Shown here piece after piece: positions 21,719-33,324 of a stretch of DNA of 64,000 nt (within the stretch, counting starts at the first letter, position 1; each line of letters opens with the position of its first letter). A program made the position numbers and the translations under genes. A model generated the notes under the pieces. That model was not told the origin of the DNA. It searched no databases and saw nothing but the letters and a program-made list of their open reading frames with translations. Source of the DNA: Chaenocephalus aceratus (taxonomy: Eukaryota; Chordata; Actinopteri; Perciformes; Channichthyidae); NCBI GenBank assembly GCA_023974075.1, contig CM043800.1, positions 32,672,952 to 32,736,951 on the forward strand, given 5' to 3'.

Positions 21719-24119
21719 CGGAGTTTAAACTTGGCATATATTTATTTCCTTTTGTCACTCTTAACAGCAAGTGTAGAAAACGGTATCATTCCCTAAGAGG
21801 TGTAATCTTGTATCAGCGGGGCCCAGATATGTGCATGAATATTGCAGGAGGGTGGTTGCATTGCAGCTGAGGCAGCAGTACAGAATCTGTGCACACCCAG
21901 TTAATCTCAGGAGGAAATAACAAGGGGACTCCCCCCCCCCCCCCATGGTGAAGCAGCTGAACAAAAGCCATTACCTCAACCACTACTGGATGCATCCCAG
22001 TCAAATGTCCCCTCATTCATGGATGGAGATCTTACTAAGAGCCAAGTGAGTCACAACAATGATTAGCTTTAACATTGTATTCAACAACACCACATGTGCA
22101 TGACTAATACAAATACACTTTGCACAGTGTCAGTGACAAATCAATGATAATTTTCTTGCTTGAATAATATAATAGCCCCAGTAAAATAACCCTTACATCC
22201 AAAGTGTTGCAAAGTGAGAAGCATTGTTAGGCCGTTTCAATTATTTTTGTGTGCTTTTGCTGGCACAGCAATTTCACTTTTGCATTGTCAAACTTGCAAA
22301 GATCAAATTACAGATAACACCCCAAATGTAGCATAATGTAGTCAAACAATGAAGGACTTTGCATCAGTTTGGATCTGAACATTTTCAGATGTTATTGCTC
22401 TGCATTATGATTCACCTCCTTGTGCATTGGAATACCAAACACAATACCTGACAAAAACAAATGGTATTCATGTTGTTTTCTTACTTTACTTTGTATAAAT
22501 TAACATTTGTATCACTATTTTGAAAAGACAATACTATACTCGTCTTATTCACATATTAATGACATATTAAGACTGCTCAGATTAGCCTGCAGCCACCACC
22601 TTATAGTGGAGACATTGTTATATGTGCATGTGTAAAACAGAAAAGAGTGTCAAAGGAGGAAACATGTAGGAAAATTAGACAGAAGTTTTAGAACACATTT
22701 TTATTTGTATAGATTAACAATTATGGAAGCAGTCGTCTCTGAAAATGTTAAATTATGCCGCTTGCGTTTGCTGGTGTGAACTTCATTTGTATTGCTGAAG
22801 TTGCGCGAGGAGGGCATCTCAACTCTTATCACACAGTTTTATGACCAAAGTGGAGAGTCAGACAGATCAATGGGTAACATCCCCCCTCTCGCAATGCAAC
22901 CAGGAGGAATGCCAAACACAATAGTGAGAGAGGTTTCCTAAAGCCTGTATGAGAAGAAATCTCCTGGGATTGACGCCATCTTTAGCCACAGACTCCCCGT
23001 TTCCCACACTACAGCAGAGGAAGTGTTTGGCATTCTTTCTGCCGGATTCCAGGACAGTCAAATGAAACTTTCTGAAACTGTCTCGAATCAGGGATTGGCT
23101 AAAGCGGGCAAAGGCTCAGAAAGAAGGCATGAATTGAACAATGGAGCATCCCAACATAACTCACCTGTTAGATGCAAGGACAGAGCTCACATACCACATC
23201 TGTAGATTCTTTCAACAATACAATGGCAGTCACAGACTTGAAAAACTGGCCATCCTCCCAACTTGAAACAGTTTTAGTGAACTTTAGTGGATTTACCTGA
23301 TTCATTCATTTCTTGTTTAAGGCCGACAAACATCTGAAATATCAAGGACAAATAAAAGGACACTTGTATTCACACAAGTTCAACTGTTCAACGGGTGTCT
23401 TAAACACTGAGATATAGATACATCAATGCATTAGTTTGACCAACTGCACAGTGTGGAGACGAGTGTGTTCCAGCTAAAGATATGTGTGTGTTTGTATGAT
23501 TTGATCTGCTGTGTTATAAGACTCAACATGTTATTCACTGGAGCAGTATGAGTTTTAGTTTTCTGGAATGATCAAACAGCTCCATGTCTTAGCCAAAGCT
23601 CACATTCAACATGTGGAGGGAAAAAAGAAGAACCAAGATGCATTGCAGTCTGCACATCCCCAGTCGAGTTCTTCAGCCCCCGGTATAATTACTGTGCTTT
23701 TAGATCAGTGTGATTGGCAGCCACTGGAGCCTTAAGAACACCTGGCTCTGTCAAAAGGATGTACATTTCACAACCCGGACATCTCGAGACTTTGTGGGGC
23801 TTTGCCCGGCAGCAAGTCTGAGAGCGAATCACAGGGAGAGAAAGATCTACAGACAGATCCTACTCATCCTTCACCTCTCCACTGCACCACAGAGAGGAAG
23901 GACAGCAGTGTGTGCATATGTGAAGGTAGATTTATGAACCAAATGTGTGTGTGTATTTCTACAGTATGTGATGTCTATAACAGGCAAATGTGTACTTGTG
24001 CGTGCAGGAGCTGTGGAAGTGTACACATGTAGGAGAAGTGAGAAGGGAGAGGTGCAGATGAAGAGCACATGTGGGAGAAAGAGAGGAGCGAGAGGAGAGA
24101 GGGACATTTGTACTGGTTT

Positions 24120-24235
24120 ATAATGGGGCACAGAAGACACCGGGCCCTGGCCCTAATTGATCTCAGGGTAATGCAGAGGGCCCAGCCTCGGGGGCCACTG
24201 GAGGGGTCATTAGGATGCAAATATAACCGTGTGTT
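24120..24235. promoter_or_regulatory. Possible conserved non-coding element with POU octamer
   Basis: GC-rich words alternate with TAATTGATC and GGATGCAAATAT; the octamer ATGCAAAT is at about 24217. Composition and site content resemble developmental enhancers. Conservation cannot be judged from one sequence. Confidence 0.3.
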
Positions 24236-25149
24236 CCTCCTGCACAAGCAGAAGGAAACAGAGAGAGAAGGAGTCTACCTCTTTCTGTCATTCACCCTCT
24301 GATCTGAGGTGTCCCACTTCCTGCCTGTAACTTGCTTTATCTAAGTATGCGGCTCCTTTGATTAGATATCATCCGGCTGAACTTGCTCACACCAAGTCAA
24401 GAAGATATATTTTATTAAAATAGAATAGATAATAACTGGCAGGTGGGGTCCAATGGAACTATGGGAATTTTAGATATGGCATAACAAGAGGATATTATAT
24501 TGTAAGTATACTGCCACGGTCATTTTGACTTCACATTTCTTTGAAGATGTTGGATCAATACAACTTTTATGCAGTAAGAATATGATTGCATTAGGTGACA
24601 TGTCCTAAAACTAATGGGTGCCAGCTAGAATGTAGATAAAAGAAGAGTATTAAAACCTTAGGTATTGTGTTTTAACTTCAGAAACAGAATTGAGATGGTG
24701 GTAGTTGTTTTGTCATAGTGCGACGGAAATTAAAAAGATAACATGCAGGTTAGAGAGAATCATAATCCACACATTATAATTCAGAAACTTCAAACGTGAC
24801 GGCAACATGTACCTACTTTTAAAAATAAATGATTGCATTTAATTGACAAAGTTATGATTGGGCAACCTGATTTTTGATATAGAATTTTGGAATTGAGTTT
24901 TAATCTTTGGTTTGGAGACAAAGATGTTTTGTCATTGTGTTTGTACTAAAAAGCGAAACCCTTCCACTCAAACAAACCTGGACCTCTGCCCTTCTCAGGA
25001 TGCATGCTGGTTATCCAAACGCTGGTGCACCGCCCCTTGTACCCATGTCTCTCATTATTTGTCTTTTTCATGTCTCCATTTTTTTAAGACAAAAGCTGAG
25101 GATATCCGTGGCAGGGGTTGGAGGCCAGCGAGAGCGGGGATCTTTTTTC

Positions 25150-25255
25150 ATTCTCCCCTAATTGACGTGAACAGTTCTTTTGACCCTAATTAGCGCTCTG
25201 TAATCTCTCATTTGCATATCACAAAGGCAACAGCATTTGCATATTTGTAAACGAG
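25150..25255. promoter_or_regulatory. Candidate enhancer: two POU octamers around a SOX site
   Basis: ATTTGCAT occurs at 25210-25217 and 25235-25242, with ACAAAGG at 25221-25227 between them. Read on the minus strand, the left pair is CCTTTGTGATATGCAAAT, matching the layout of SOX2-OCT4 composite elements (SOX site then octamer with a short spacer). Homeodomain-type CTAATTGACG and CTAATTAGCG words lie just upstream (about 25157 and 25187). What is seen is the site arrangement; enhancer function is inference. Confidence 0.4.
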
Positions 25256-26429
25256 ATGGGCCCTGCATCTGCATGCATTCCCTTGTTTCCTTGCCTTTCT
25301 TCTTTGCCCCTCGCCTTTCTCTCTGTCTCTGTCACCATCGTTCTCTCTCTCTCACATGGGTTCGATGCCAGAACGTGGCAGCGACAACAGGACAACATGC
25401 AGACAGGGACAAGAGGCAGGCACTGGTTGCTTGGCACGAGCCTTGGCAAGGGCTCTGACAAGGAGAAAACGAGACAAATGGGAAGGGAAAGCAAGTTTGG
25501 AAGAGTTTGCGGGGGGAGGGAAGTTGGAGAGAATATTAGAATTAAAAAAACTGGAAAATGAGGGCATAAAGGGTGAGCTTCATTGAGTTTTAGGCAGTGA
25601 GATAAATAGACAGACACTGGTGATTAAGGGGTGGGAAATAGGGATAAGATGAAAGACAAAGAAAGGGGAACAGGAAGTGCAGAATAAAGCTGTGGCATCC
25701 TTATACAAAATGTAAATCACTGACTTGGTATTTATCCTGTGCCCATCAGTATTTCGAGGAAGTTGTATTCTTTTCTTAACATCTTCGCTAACACAGATCT
25801 GTTCTCCTGCACCCTCTTCTCATCTGTTATCATTCCTCTCCATACGCTCTGTGTTGTCACTCCCTCAAAGCAAACGATGAAGTTCTCACTGACTGATATT
25901 CACACTATCTCAATGTCATCATCTTCGCCGCCCCCCTCCCCTCTTTCTCTTGCTCTTTAAAAAAATGCTTTATCAACAGGAGTCTTCTTGTGTAGCCGTT
26001 TGCTTTGCAACACTCATTATTGGTAATCACTACCACTTAGTGCCAGTTGTTGCAAGTCACTATTGATGATGTGGAAAACAGTCAAATTGGCCGCTTGTCA
26101 TTGGCTCTCTCCTTTAATTTCTTTGATAAATGTATTGCCTCTTTTGAAAGTGCACAATGTCTTACAAGGTCATTGCTTTTATCCGAATGTCCAGATCCCA
26201 AGGTGACATCGAGGGACTACTCAACCACATTTAAGAAGTCAACTATCATCTTAAAATGTTTTCCCTCCCTTCTGTCTGCGTCCTTTACTCTTCTCCAGTA
26301 ATACCTGTATGATTTTACTACCTAACATTGTGTTACCCTAATAGTTATAATACCACAGGTATACTGACATATTTTTCTATGTCTCCTTCTCTCTCCCTCT
26401 GACCGCTCTCCTCCTCCCCTTGTCAGTCC

Positions 26430-26570
26430 TGACCCCCGCGACGCTGCGCTCTATTACTATGGTAATGGGGGCTAATTGAATGGCCGAGGTGTAATGGAGA
26501 AGACAACACAGCCTACATTATGATAAGGAGCCTAGACAATAGCCCCACGTCCAGGGTCACCACTCGCCAA
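26430..26570. promoter_or_regulatory. Possible conserved non-coding element
   Basis: High-complexity stretch with GCTAATTGAATGG, GACAATAG (SOX-like) and GGGTCACC words in otherwise simple flanking DNA. Candidate only. Confidence 0.25.
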
Positions 26571-28060
26571 TAAGGTGGGCATAAAGGGGGATGGATGTCC
26601 TTCTTGGCCCCTTTCCCCCCCTCATCTCCATCATCTCTCCTTGTGTTTGTTGCTGACTGTCCCTCGTTTCCCCCCATCCTTTTCACTCCTCTGGATCCTG
26701 GAGGCTTTGAATCTTAACCCCAGTGCTTATCATTCAGGATCGTCACGGTGTTATTGTGCAAGGTCAAGGTGTAGGCACAGATGTAGTGTGTGGGTAGCCT
26801 CTGAAGGTAGGACATGTGTGTTTCACATTGTCTCATGGTGGGCGGGAGGTAGATATCCGCTCACGCAGGTATGATGAAAAATGTAATGGGGACGAATCGT
26901 TGTTTTCCATCCCGACTGCAGCGAGGCCGGGTGCTGGGGAAGTGAGCGGGCATTAATTTGCTCTCATTCTACCGGTCCTCTAATGTATTCAACAGGGATA
27001 GGTACTCTGTCAAACGTGAGAGCGAGGGGGTCCGCTTGTGTTTCCTTTTTTGCATATGTGAGATCATCTCCTGATTGCAGTATTTTGGGACAATGTAGTT
27101 GTAAACGCTGTGCTTTCAGCATTTCCTGCTTTAAATATTCACGTGGAATATAGACAACAGACACACCATCAACGAAAGCATTGAAATAAGCAACCACATA
27201 TTGCAGGGGAGGAATGAAAGAAACATAAAATGCTGTGGCGAACTTTCACTTTTGAAATCGATATGAATAAGCATGCAATTAGATCACCATTTGAATTGCA
27301 ACTTTTAGGTTTGGTGCTGGTCCCCCATCTCTGGAAGAGCTGTAAAAAGAGTCGATGAATGGCCATTTGGGGTTTTTTAATAAGCTTACATTATGATTTT
27401 CTTTGGCAAAGGCGAACAATATGTTTTTTAACAACAAGGAGAGGTGTTTCTGTGAGGTGGACCCACATTCACTTACTGAATAACATTAAAGAGGGAACGG
27501 GGAAGGGAGAAAGTGCTGCCCCCTTTGATTTTGTTTATGTTCTGGAAATTGCATCGCCTTTGCAATTAGCCTGGTGCAGTGAGTCTGTGTGTGTGTGTAC
27601 TCAAACAGATAAAAGAGAATGGTGCGAGATCAGAGAAAAGGCTGTTTAAGTGTAAAGATGGTTGTTAGATGCACCCACTAAACAGCTACTTCCTGTTTTC
27701 CTTTGTTTTCATCAGATACAAAACTTTTTCTAACACCACCCTGTTTCATTTACTCTCCTGCCACATATGTTGTTTCTGCATGAAATACCTGCTAATATAC
27801 CTTTTATATGAGCGGCTTGACCTATAAATATCAAGGTCTATTCTTAACCGGTGCTCAACCCCATGTTCAAGGTGGACATAGAGAGTGGGGAAAGTATTTA
27901 CTGTGCAAACAATGCGTTTCTTCACTGTTTCAAATCCACATCTCTCCAAGTTCATTCAGCTATACCAGGTTCATGATGAAAAGGGCTGGCTGTGTTTGCC
28001 CTTGTTGATATTCCACAAACATAAAAAGGCAAGAGGTCACCAGGTGTTTTCAGATCTATT

Positions 28061-28078
28061 GGCGCATTTCCACTACAG
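28061..28078 (+). repeat. Left terminal inverted repeat, 18 bp
   Basis: Exact inverse of 29014-29031. Confidence 0.92.
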
Positions 28079-28268
28079 GGCCTCGCTCGGTATGGCTAGG
28101 CCTCGTTAGGCCTCGTTAGGCCTTGTTAGGACTGGCTCACTTTATGCTGTGTTTCCATTACAGTAGTAGCTGGAGCAGTAACTATAGTAACGCAGTGTAG
28201 GCGGAGCCGTGACGTCATCTTCATTGAGAATCCCAAAAAAACAACATCAGCCGTTAGCTGTTAGCACT

Positions 28269-28500
28269 CATTACATTACATTGCATTTAGCTGACGCTTT
28301 TATCCAAAGCGACTTACAATAAGTGCGTTCGACCAACAAGATACAAACTTGAAGAAAACAGAATCATATAAGTACATCAGGCTTAGCTAAAACATTTCAA
28401 GTGCTACTCAACTGGCTTTAGATAAGCCAGTCCTTTATTAGTATATAAGTGCTTTGTTAATAATTCTATCGCTCGAAGTGGAGTCAAGCTCACAGCTCCT
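28269..28500 (+). mobile_element. Nested teleost dispersed repeat (unclassified)
   Basis: Starts with tandem CATTA steps, then GCATTTAGCTGACGCTTTTA and a TCCAAAGCGACTTACAATAAG word that recurs in many teleost genomes. It lies inside the 28061-29031 transposon and so was inserted there or became part of it. The right boundary is uncertain and no target duplication was found. Class not assigned. Confidence 0.45.
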
Positions 28501-29013
28501 CATATCTATTCAGAAACTAGACAAAAGTTAAACGAGTACAAACCACAGACTGCCTGTGTCATGGCGAATACAGTCGCTGGTTTATTTATGTCTGTATAGG
28601 CCGTTGTTGTGAGTGTGGACGGTCGGAGCATATACTGCGTTAGCTTAGCCGATCTCCATTCAGAAAACACGCATTTTAGAAGGTGTTTCGCCTGCCGTCT
28701 GTCTGCAGACTTGTCAAAGCATTAATTCATGGTTTTTACTAACCGGTATCAGTATGTTGTTACTTCGGCATCATTTTGAAACGTGTATTACAATTAAATC
28801 ACGGTCAAATATGTTCATCTTGTTGTAGTTGCCAGCGATTCTCTCACTAGTTTAGCATACTCAGTCCGACTCAGCCTGGTTGTTGGCCCGGAAAGAACCT
28901 CGATTTTATGGGGCCAGAAAAACTGTGAAATAGTACCCGCTAGCCGGAACTACGCCAAGTGGAAACGCAACCGAAAACGGGCCGGGCACGGCACGCTTAA
29001 AGCGAGCTCCGCG

Positions 29014-29031
29014 CTGTAGTGGAAATGCGCC
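29014..29031 (-). repeat. Right terminal inverted repeat, 18 bp
   Basis: Exact inverse of 28061-28078. Confidence 0.92.
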
Positions 29032-29094
29032 ATTAGTTATATTTATTTTGTGCCCCTTTAAACACGTGCCACAATATACTCTTAAATTCTACTC

Positions 29095-29124
29095 TATAGT
29101 GATATATACATATACATACATACA

Positions 29125-29158
<34 letters not shown>

Positions 29159-29171
29159 GTGATATATACAT
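29095..29171. repeat. TA/TACA microsatellite between 17-bp direct repeats
   Basis: A core of TACA and TA repeats (29112-29154) is flanked by two copies of TATAGTGATATATACAT (29095-29111 and 29155-29171). Replication slippage is the simplest origin. Confidence 0.9.
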
Positions 29172-29173
29172 GC

Positions 29174-29320
29174 TTTTTTTAGCCCATGGAGTGCCTTTAT
29201 TTGAGATGCAAAGTTAAAAGAGGGGGCGACGTTGCCTGAGATGTTCGGCGGCCTTGGGAGTCGAACCAGCATGCTTTGCAGCAGATAATGCAAAAGGAGG
29301 CTCTAACCACTGAGTTTGGA
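29174..29320 (-). mobile_element. tRNA-derived SINE
   Basis: On the minus strand an A-box-like CTCAGTGGTTAGAG (complement of 29301-29314) is followed after 33 bp by a perfect B box GGTTCGACTCC (complement of 29257-29267), the geometry of a tRNA-derived promoter. The body then runs to AATAAAGGCACTCC and an A-run (complement of 29174-29180), a SINE-like 3' end. It is not a functional tRNA gene: an acceptor stem and clean cloverleaf are not evident. It sits 140 bp from the DNA transposon ending at 29031. Confidence 0.65.
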
Positions 29321-30464
29321 CACAAGTTTGTACAATGTCATTTTTGCCTGCAATGATTGGTCAGCCAGCATTATTTCTAATAATATAACACCCTTGTTGT
29401 CATTAAATAATGTAATGGCAGTCAGTGTTTTCCGACAGTTAATAAAAGTGAAGTCTAAACTTTTTGGTTCTGTATTTGTCCACTGGCTGCAAACACTCTC
29501 CATCGACTACATTATGTTCAGGTCTCCGCCTCACTGACTGAATCACTGCTTGAATCTAGAACTGTCCTCTCGACCCACTCCTCGTCTCTCTTCCTCTCTC
29601 ACCCCCCAACGCCCTCTGCCAGTATGCCTTTCACCTTTAGCCACCCTCCGCACTTTGTTGATGTGAAACTCCCCGACCTGAGAGACCCAGCGGCCATGCA
29701 TAAAACATGTCATATAGTGCTTGCGCTGCTACTCAGGGCTAACCACGTTTCCTTTAGCATTTATACAAAGTGCTATCTTCTTTGACTTTTCCAACCCACA
29801 GAAAGAACTTTCAGAAGTTGGGCTCTGCTTTGGCTTTTAGAGTCTCGGAAGTCTCTTAGGTGAGGGGAAGAAAGGGTGTGAAATAATGACAGAGAGGTGG
29901 ACAGAGGGTGGTTTCTTTAAAAACAGACCTTCACAGACACACACAGGGTTTGGTCCGAACCCCTGCTTCGACTCAGCAGCCGGGTCAAACGGGCTGCACT
30001 TCCCAATCTCAGCACCACCCCAGTGAGCAGAGCATCAGTGAGGAAAAACAGAGAAATAGAGAAAAAAGGGACGGAGAGATAAGGCAGAGAAGGAGACATG
30101 GAAGAAAGAGGAGGAAAGGAAAGAAGACAGTGAGCCGGGAAGCCATTTCAAGCCATCTGCTGTCGGAGGTCTGGGTATCCTCCACCTCTCTCCTTCACTC
30201 TCCACCACCTCCTTCTCTTCATCTTGTTGTTGCTGTGTTTTCCACCCCTGCTGAGGGCCCACTCTCGCCCCCCTGCCTCAACCCCATATTGGATCTCAGT
30301 AGGCATTTTGTGCTTTTAAATGAATAGGCAAATGAGAAACCGGGTCCAATCGAAAGAGTGCAGGGCGGGTAGAGGTAGAAGAAGGGGGAAACGAGTTGCA
30401 GGGGAGCGGAGGCAATTGGGTCTGGCGGAAACACAAGCCCCCACCCTTCACCCTAAACACTCAA
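29321..30464. other. Unique non-coding DNA
   Basis: Includes a purine-rich stretch (about 30040-30135). No supported gene. Confidence 0.6.
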
Positions 30465-30482
30465 CACACACACACACACACA
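30465..30482 (+). repeat. Short (CA)n repeat
   Basis: About 9 units, extended by CACTCACACATACACTC. Confidence 0.9.
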
Positions 30483-30910
30483 CTCACACATACACTCAAA
30501 TGTCAGGGGTGGCTAAGAGCCTGGGGGAAGGCACCTCATTTCAATATGGCCTCCTGCCGGGCGCCCCTGATGCAGCGACCGGGAGACCCCCGCTCAGAGA
30601 CCCACTGATCTGTGATAGAAGCTGCCCTGCATCCTCATCATCCTCTTCCAACTTCAAAATCCAATTCCAACTCCTCCAAATTGCTTATTGGTCGTTTTTC
30701 TCTCGGTACACTGCACCTTTATGTACTAGGACACATTTGTTTGAGGTCATGTTGTGCCTGATATTTGCTCCTTAATGCACCTGTCAAGGATGATTTCAGT
30801 TTATTGTAAATATAGTGTGGGCCAATCTGTTTCTTATAAAATAGTAATTGTGTGCCCAAGTTAATTGCTTGGCTCTATAAATGCTGCAACATTGTCAAAA
30901 ATAAATCAGC

Positions 30911-31036
30911 ATGGGTCAAGTAATCAATCAGGATGCGGTGTGGTCTGTACACACTGTGAAGACCACTGAGACAAATGTAACATTTGTGATATTGGGCTAT
31001 ATAAATAAACATTGATTGATTGATTGATTGATTGAT
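30911..31036 (+). mobile_element. LINE 3'-end fragment with (ATTG)n tail
   Basis: CTGTGAAGACCACTGAGACAA, then TGTGATATTGGGCTATATAA and ATAAACATTGATTG repeats (tail about 31009-31036), is the 3' untranslated end pattern of a common teleost LINE, probably of the L2/CR1 assemblage. Only the last 130 bp or so is present, so it is a severely 5'-truncated insertion. Family name withheld. Confidence 0.55.
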
Positions 31037-32475
31037 GCAAATTGTATTAATCCAGAATTAATTATTATTAATATTGATTATTTGACTATTGAACATCTAA
31101 TCAATCTTCTGGCACGATGATATTGTTGTTTTGTGTTGTCTGACCAAATATATTTAGTTTGCATGTATACTAACCTTTACAAACCTATATTGGAGAAGCT
31201 AAAATCAAATAATAATAATAATAATTTTTACTTACATAAAAAAATGCCTGAAACTATTAAATGTTTATCAAAATGGTTGAACTAATTGTTATGAACAACG
31301 TATTACTCGACTTGACTTTTACGGTCTTAAAAGTAATAGGATAGAACTGTTTCAATTGTCTATGTGCTGTTTGACAGACACGAGAAGTGAGGACATAACC
31401 ACATCGTATTTGTATTTGATATCTTGCTAATTAACTATCGCCTGATTATCACATAGAATTATGAAAAGGAAACATTTAAATTCCGCCAACCAAGTTGTCC
31501 ATTGACTTTGGACATGTCTTTATAAGAATGAGTTTCACCTGTTGGTTCACAAGTCATTGTGGCCAGTATTAAAGCTTGTAATAAAGCTTATTTTGAAAAG
31601 AGGCAATGCTAATCTTTAATTGATGACAAACCTGGTTGCATAACGAAAAGCACAGCAACTCATCACAAAGGAAAGAGTGAAATAAAGGACACGAGTAGAC
31701 GAAGCGACAAAGGTCAGAGCAGCCAGGTGAACCGTGTTGCCGCCATGCACCCATGCCATGTTGGTTTGGTGGAGTCGGTACAGGGGTCTCCAATAAGGCC
31801 CGTTAAAATATTTATCCTTTCCCTTTCTACAGCTGGAATGTGACACACACACACACGCATCAACACACACAGTAGCTCCCACCGGCTCCCGCACCAAGCC
31901 TGCAGAGGGCCCTGAAATATTAATGTTCAAAGTAAATTAAAGCTGCAACAAAAAGAGATAGGGTTTTCTCTGTCTCTTCCTGTATATCTGTCTATTCTTT
32001 ATGACCGGGTGAGGGGGTGGCAAAGGGAGGAAAAAAGTAGGGAGTGGGTGGATGAATCGAGGAGGGGAAGGGGCTGAGGAAAGTGGGTGGCAGACAAAGA
32101 GCGTACGGCATGTCTAATGACTTAAGGCACAGAGAGGTTAGTGCTGTCACAGCTGTGGCCCACGGTGATGAGCTGGACGGCTTCAAGCTCACAGAACTAG
32201 ACGAGACAAGGAACATTGATGAGTAAGACGCGCAATAAAGAGTTCAGACATGAAAATAATGGAATGACATGAAAAAACGCTTGAACAGAAACGAGAAAAA
32301 GGAGTTCAGGGATGATTAAAAAATGGGCAAAAGTTAGATCAGTATTATTTTTGAAAGAGTTCATGTTTGCTAAAGTTGAGAAATAGAATCAACACTATAT
32401 TTGTTTTGCATGTATATGCATTCCACGCTGGTTTATGAATGTTGACCCTCATGTTTGCCCTGCTGCCTGTAATAG
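31037..32475. other. Unique AT-rich non-coding DNA
   Basis: Nothing recognised until the candidate exon at 32476. Confidence 0.6.
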
Positions 32476-32578
32476 AGCTGCGTGGTGAGACTGCTGAGGA
32501 GATGCAAGTGACCTCGGACCCCCAGGTTCTGCCCTCTGACCCCTTTGACTTTGACTGGCAGCTGGTCACACTTCTACG
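32476..32578 (+). CDS. Candidate internal exon of an unidentified protein
   Basis: Best coding candidate in the window. A 3' splice site (TGCCTGTAATAG, ending 32475) with a modest pyrimidine tract and a TTGAC-like branch region precedes it, and a consensus donor ACG|GTAAGT follows at 32579. Of the three frames only one is open through all 103 bp. It starts after two leading bases, begins LRGETAEEMQV and ends DPFDFDWQLVTLL plus two bases of the next codon. The acidic/hydrophobic composition is protein-like and unlike the low-complexity frames around it. No family was recognised. Partner exons that fit in phase are proposed at 51367-51436, 51772-51866 and 56114-56201; upstream partners were not found. 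Chance remains possible because splice-like pairs are common in this DNA. Confidence 0.4.
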
Positions 32579-32784
32579 GTAAGTCTGAGAGAATATGTTC
32601 ACACACAAGCACACACACCTGCATATAGGTACACACACACACCCAAAGAAACAATAGCAGGAAATCTACTACCCTGATCCTCAAAGACACTTTTGTCACA
32701 TAAACCGAAACACACTCATCTTCTGTCACTCACATAGTTTTCTGTCTTACACACACAGAAACACACACACACGAACACACACAG

Positions 32785-32787
<3 letters not shown>

Positions 32788-32840
<53 letters not shown>
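32788..32840 (+). repeat. (CA)n microsatellite
   Basis: Perfect CA core, preceded by CA blocks broken by GAA (about 32752-32787). Confidence 0.97.
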
Positions 32841-32842
<2 letters not shown>

Positions 32843-33037
32843 TCCTCAGTTCGTTTCCATATTTGCTTGCTCGTACAGTATCAGCTAATCAAACTGCACA
32901 AAAAGTACCAATTTCCAAACGTGTTCACACAGCACAAAGACTCATCCTAAAAAGCTTCAAATTGCCACCTGATCAAACACTCGCATATAGACATTGATAC
33001 GATCCATAAATCTTCCTCTGCCTCATTCTCTTGCGTT

Positions 33038-33039
<2 letters not shown>

Positions 33040-33084
<45 letters not shown>
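33040..33084 (+). repeat. (CA)n microsatellite
   Basis: About 22 CA units. Confidence 0.97.
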
Positions 33085-33087
<3 letters not shown>

Positions 33088-33228
33088 CAGCAGCAGCACA
33101 TGCTTTATCTCCACCATCAATTTCTCCTCTCTGCATATGGCTGGAGCTGCTTATGCATGTGCCGCGGAGCTGTACTTTATCAAAGGACCCGTCCTGGGCT
33201 TGGGGCCATGCATTATTAAACACAAGCA

Positions 33229-33324
33229 CCACACACGCACACACACACACACACACCAACTAGTGAAGGGCTTGTTGCAGGGCCTGGCTGGACAGGTACA
33301 CACACACACACACACATACACACT
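33229..33324 (+). repeat. Two short CA-rich tracts
   Basis: CA runs at about 33229-33256 and 33298-33324 separated by 41 bp of unique sequence. Confidence 0.9.

Larger units (their letters stand above)
19867..21723 (-). mobile_element. 5'-truncated Rex3-like (RTE clade) LINE
   Basis: Minus-strand non-LTR retrotransposon copy of about 1.86 kb. It keeps most of the reverse transcriptase, the conserved C-terminal region and the 3' tail, and lacks the whole 5' part including the endonuclease, the usual outcome of incomplete target-primed reverse transcription. The tail is a (GATG)n run (read on the minus strand), as expected for Rex3 of teleosts. RT blocks appear in the right order (see the pseudogene entries). 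At least three frame changes make it inactive. Target-site duplication: only a weak shared TTTAAA on both sides (about 19860-19865 and 21724-21729). The Rex3 name comes from recognising the protein pattern plus the GATG tail; a search against a repeat library would settle it. Confidence 0.88.
21724..28060. other. Unique non-coding DNA with enhancer-like segments
   Basis: About 6.3 kb with no supported gene or mobile element. A C-run at about 21931-21944. More complex, possibly conserved stretches lie at 24120-24235 (with an ATGCAAAT octamer), 25150-25255 (POU and SOX sites) and 26430-26570. Confidence 0.5.
28061..29031. mobile_element. DNA transposon with perfect 18-bp terminal inverted repeats, non-autonomous
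   Basis: A 971-bp element bounded by GGCGCATTTCCACTACAG (28061-28078) and its exact reverse complement (29014-29031), with ATT on both outer sides (28058-28060 and 29032-29034) as a likely 3-bp target duplication. A second, inner inverted pair repeats the theme: GTTTCCATTACAGTAGT at 28151 and the complement of 28949-28968. Near the left end are three tandem 10-bp units of CCTCGTTAGG type (28101-28130). No transposase is encoded. A 3-bp duplication suggests the PIF/Harbinger group, but ATT is not its usual TWA target, so the superfamily is left open. Another repeat is nested at 28269-28500. Confidence 0.82.

Noticed and set aside
29174..29320. Functional tRNA gene on the minus strand
   Set aside because: A and B boxes are present, but stems do not pair cleanly and a SINE-like 3' tail follows; called a SINE instead.
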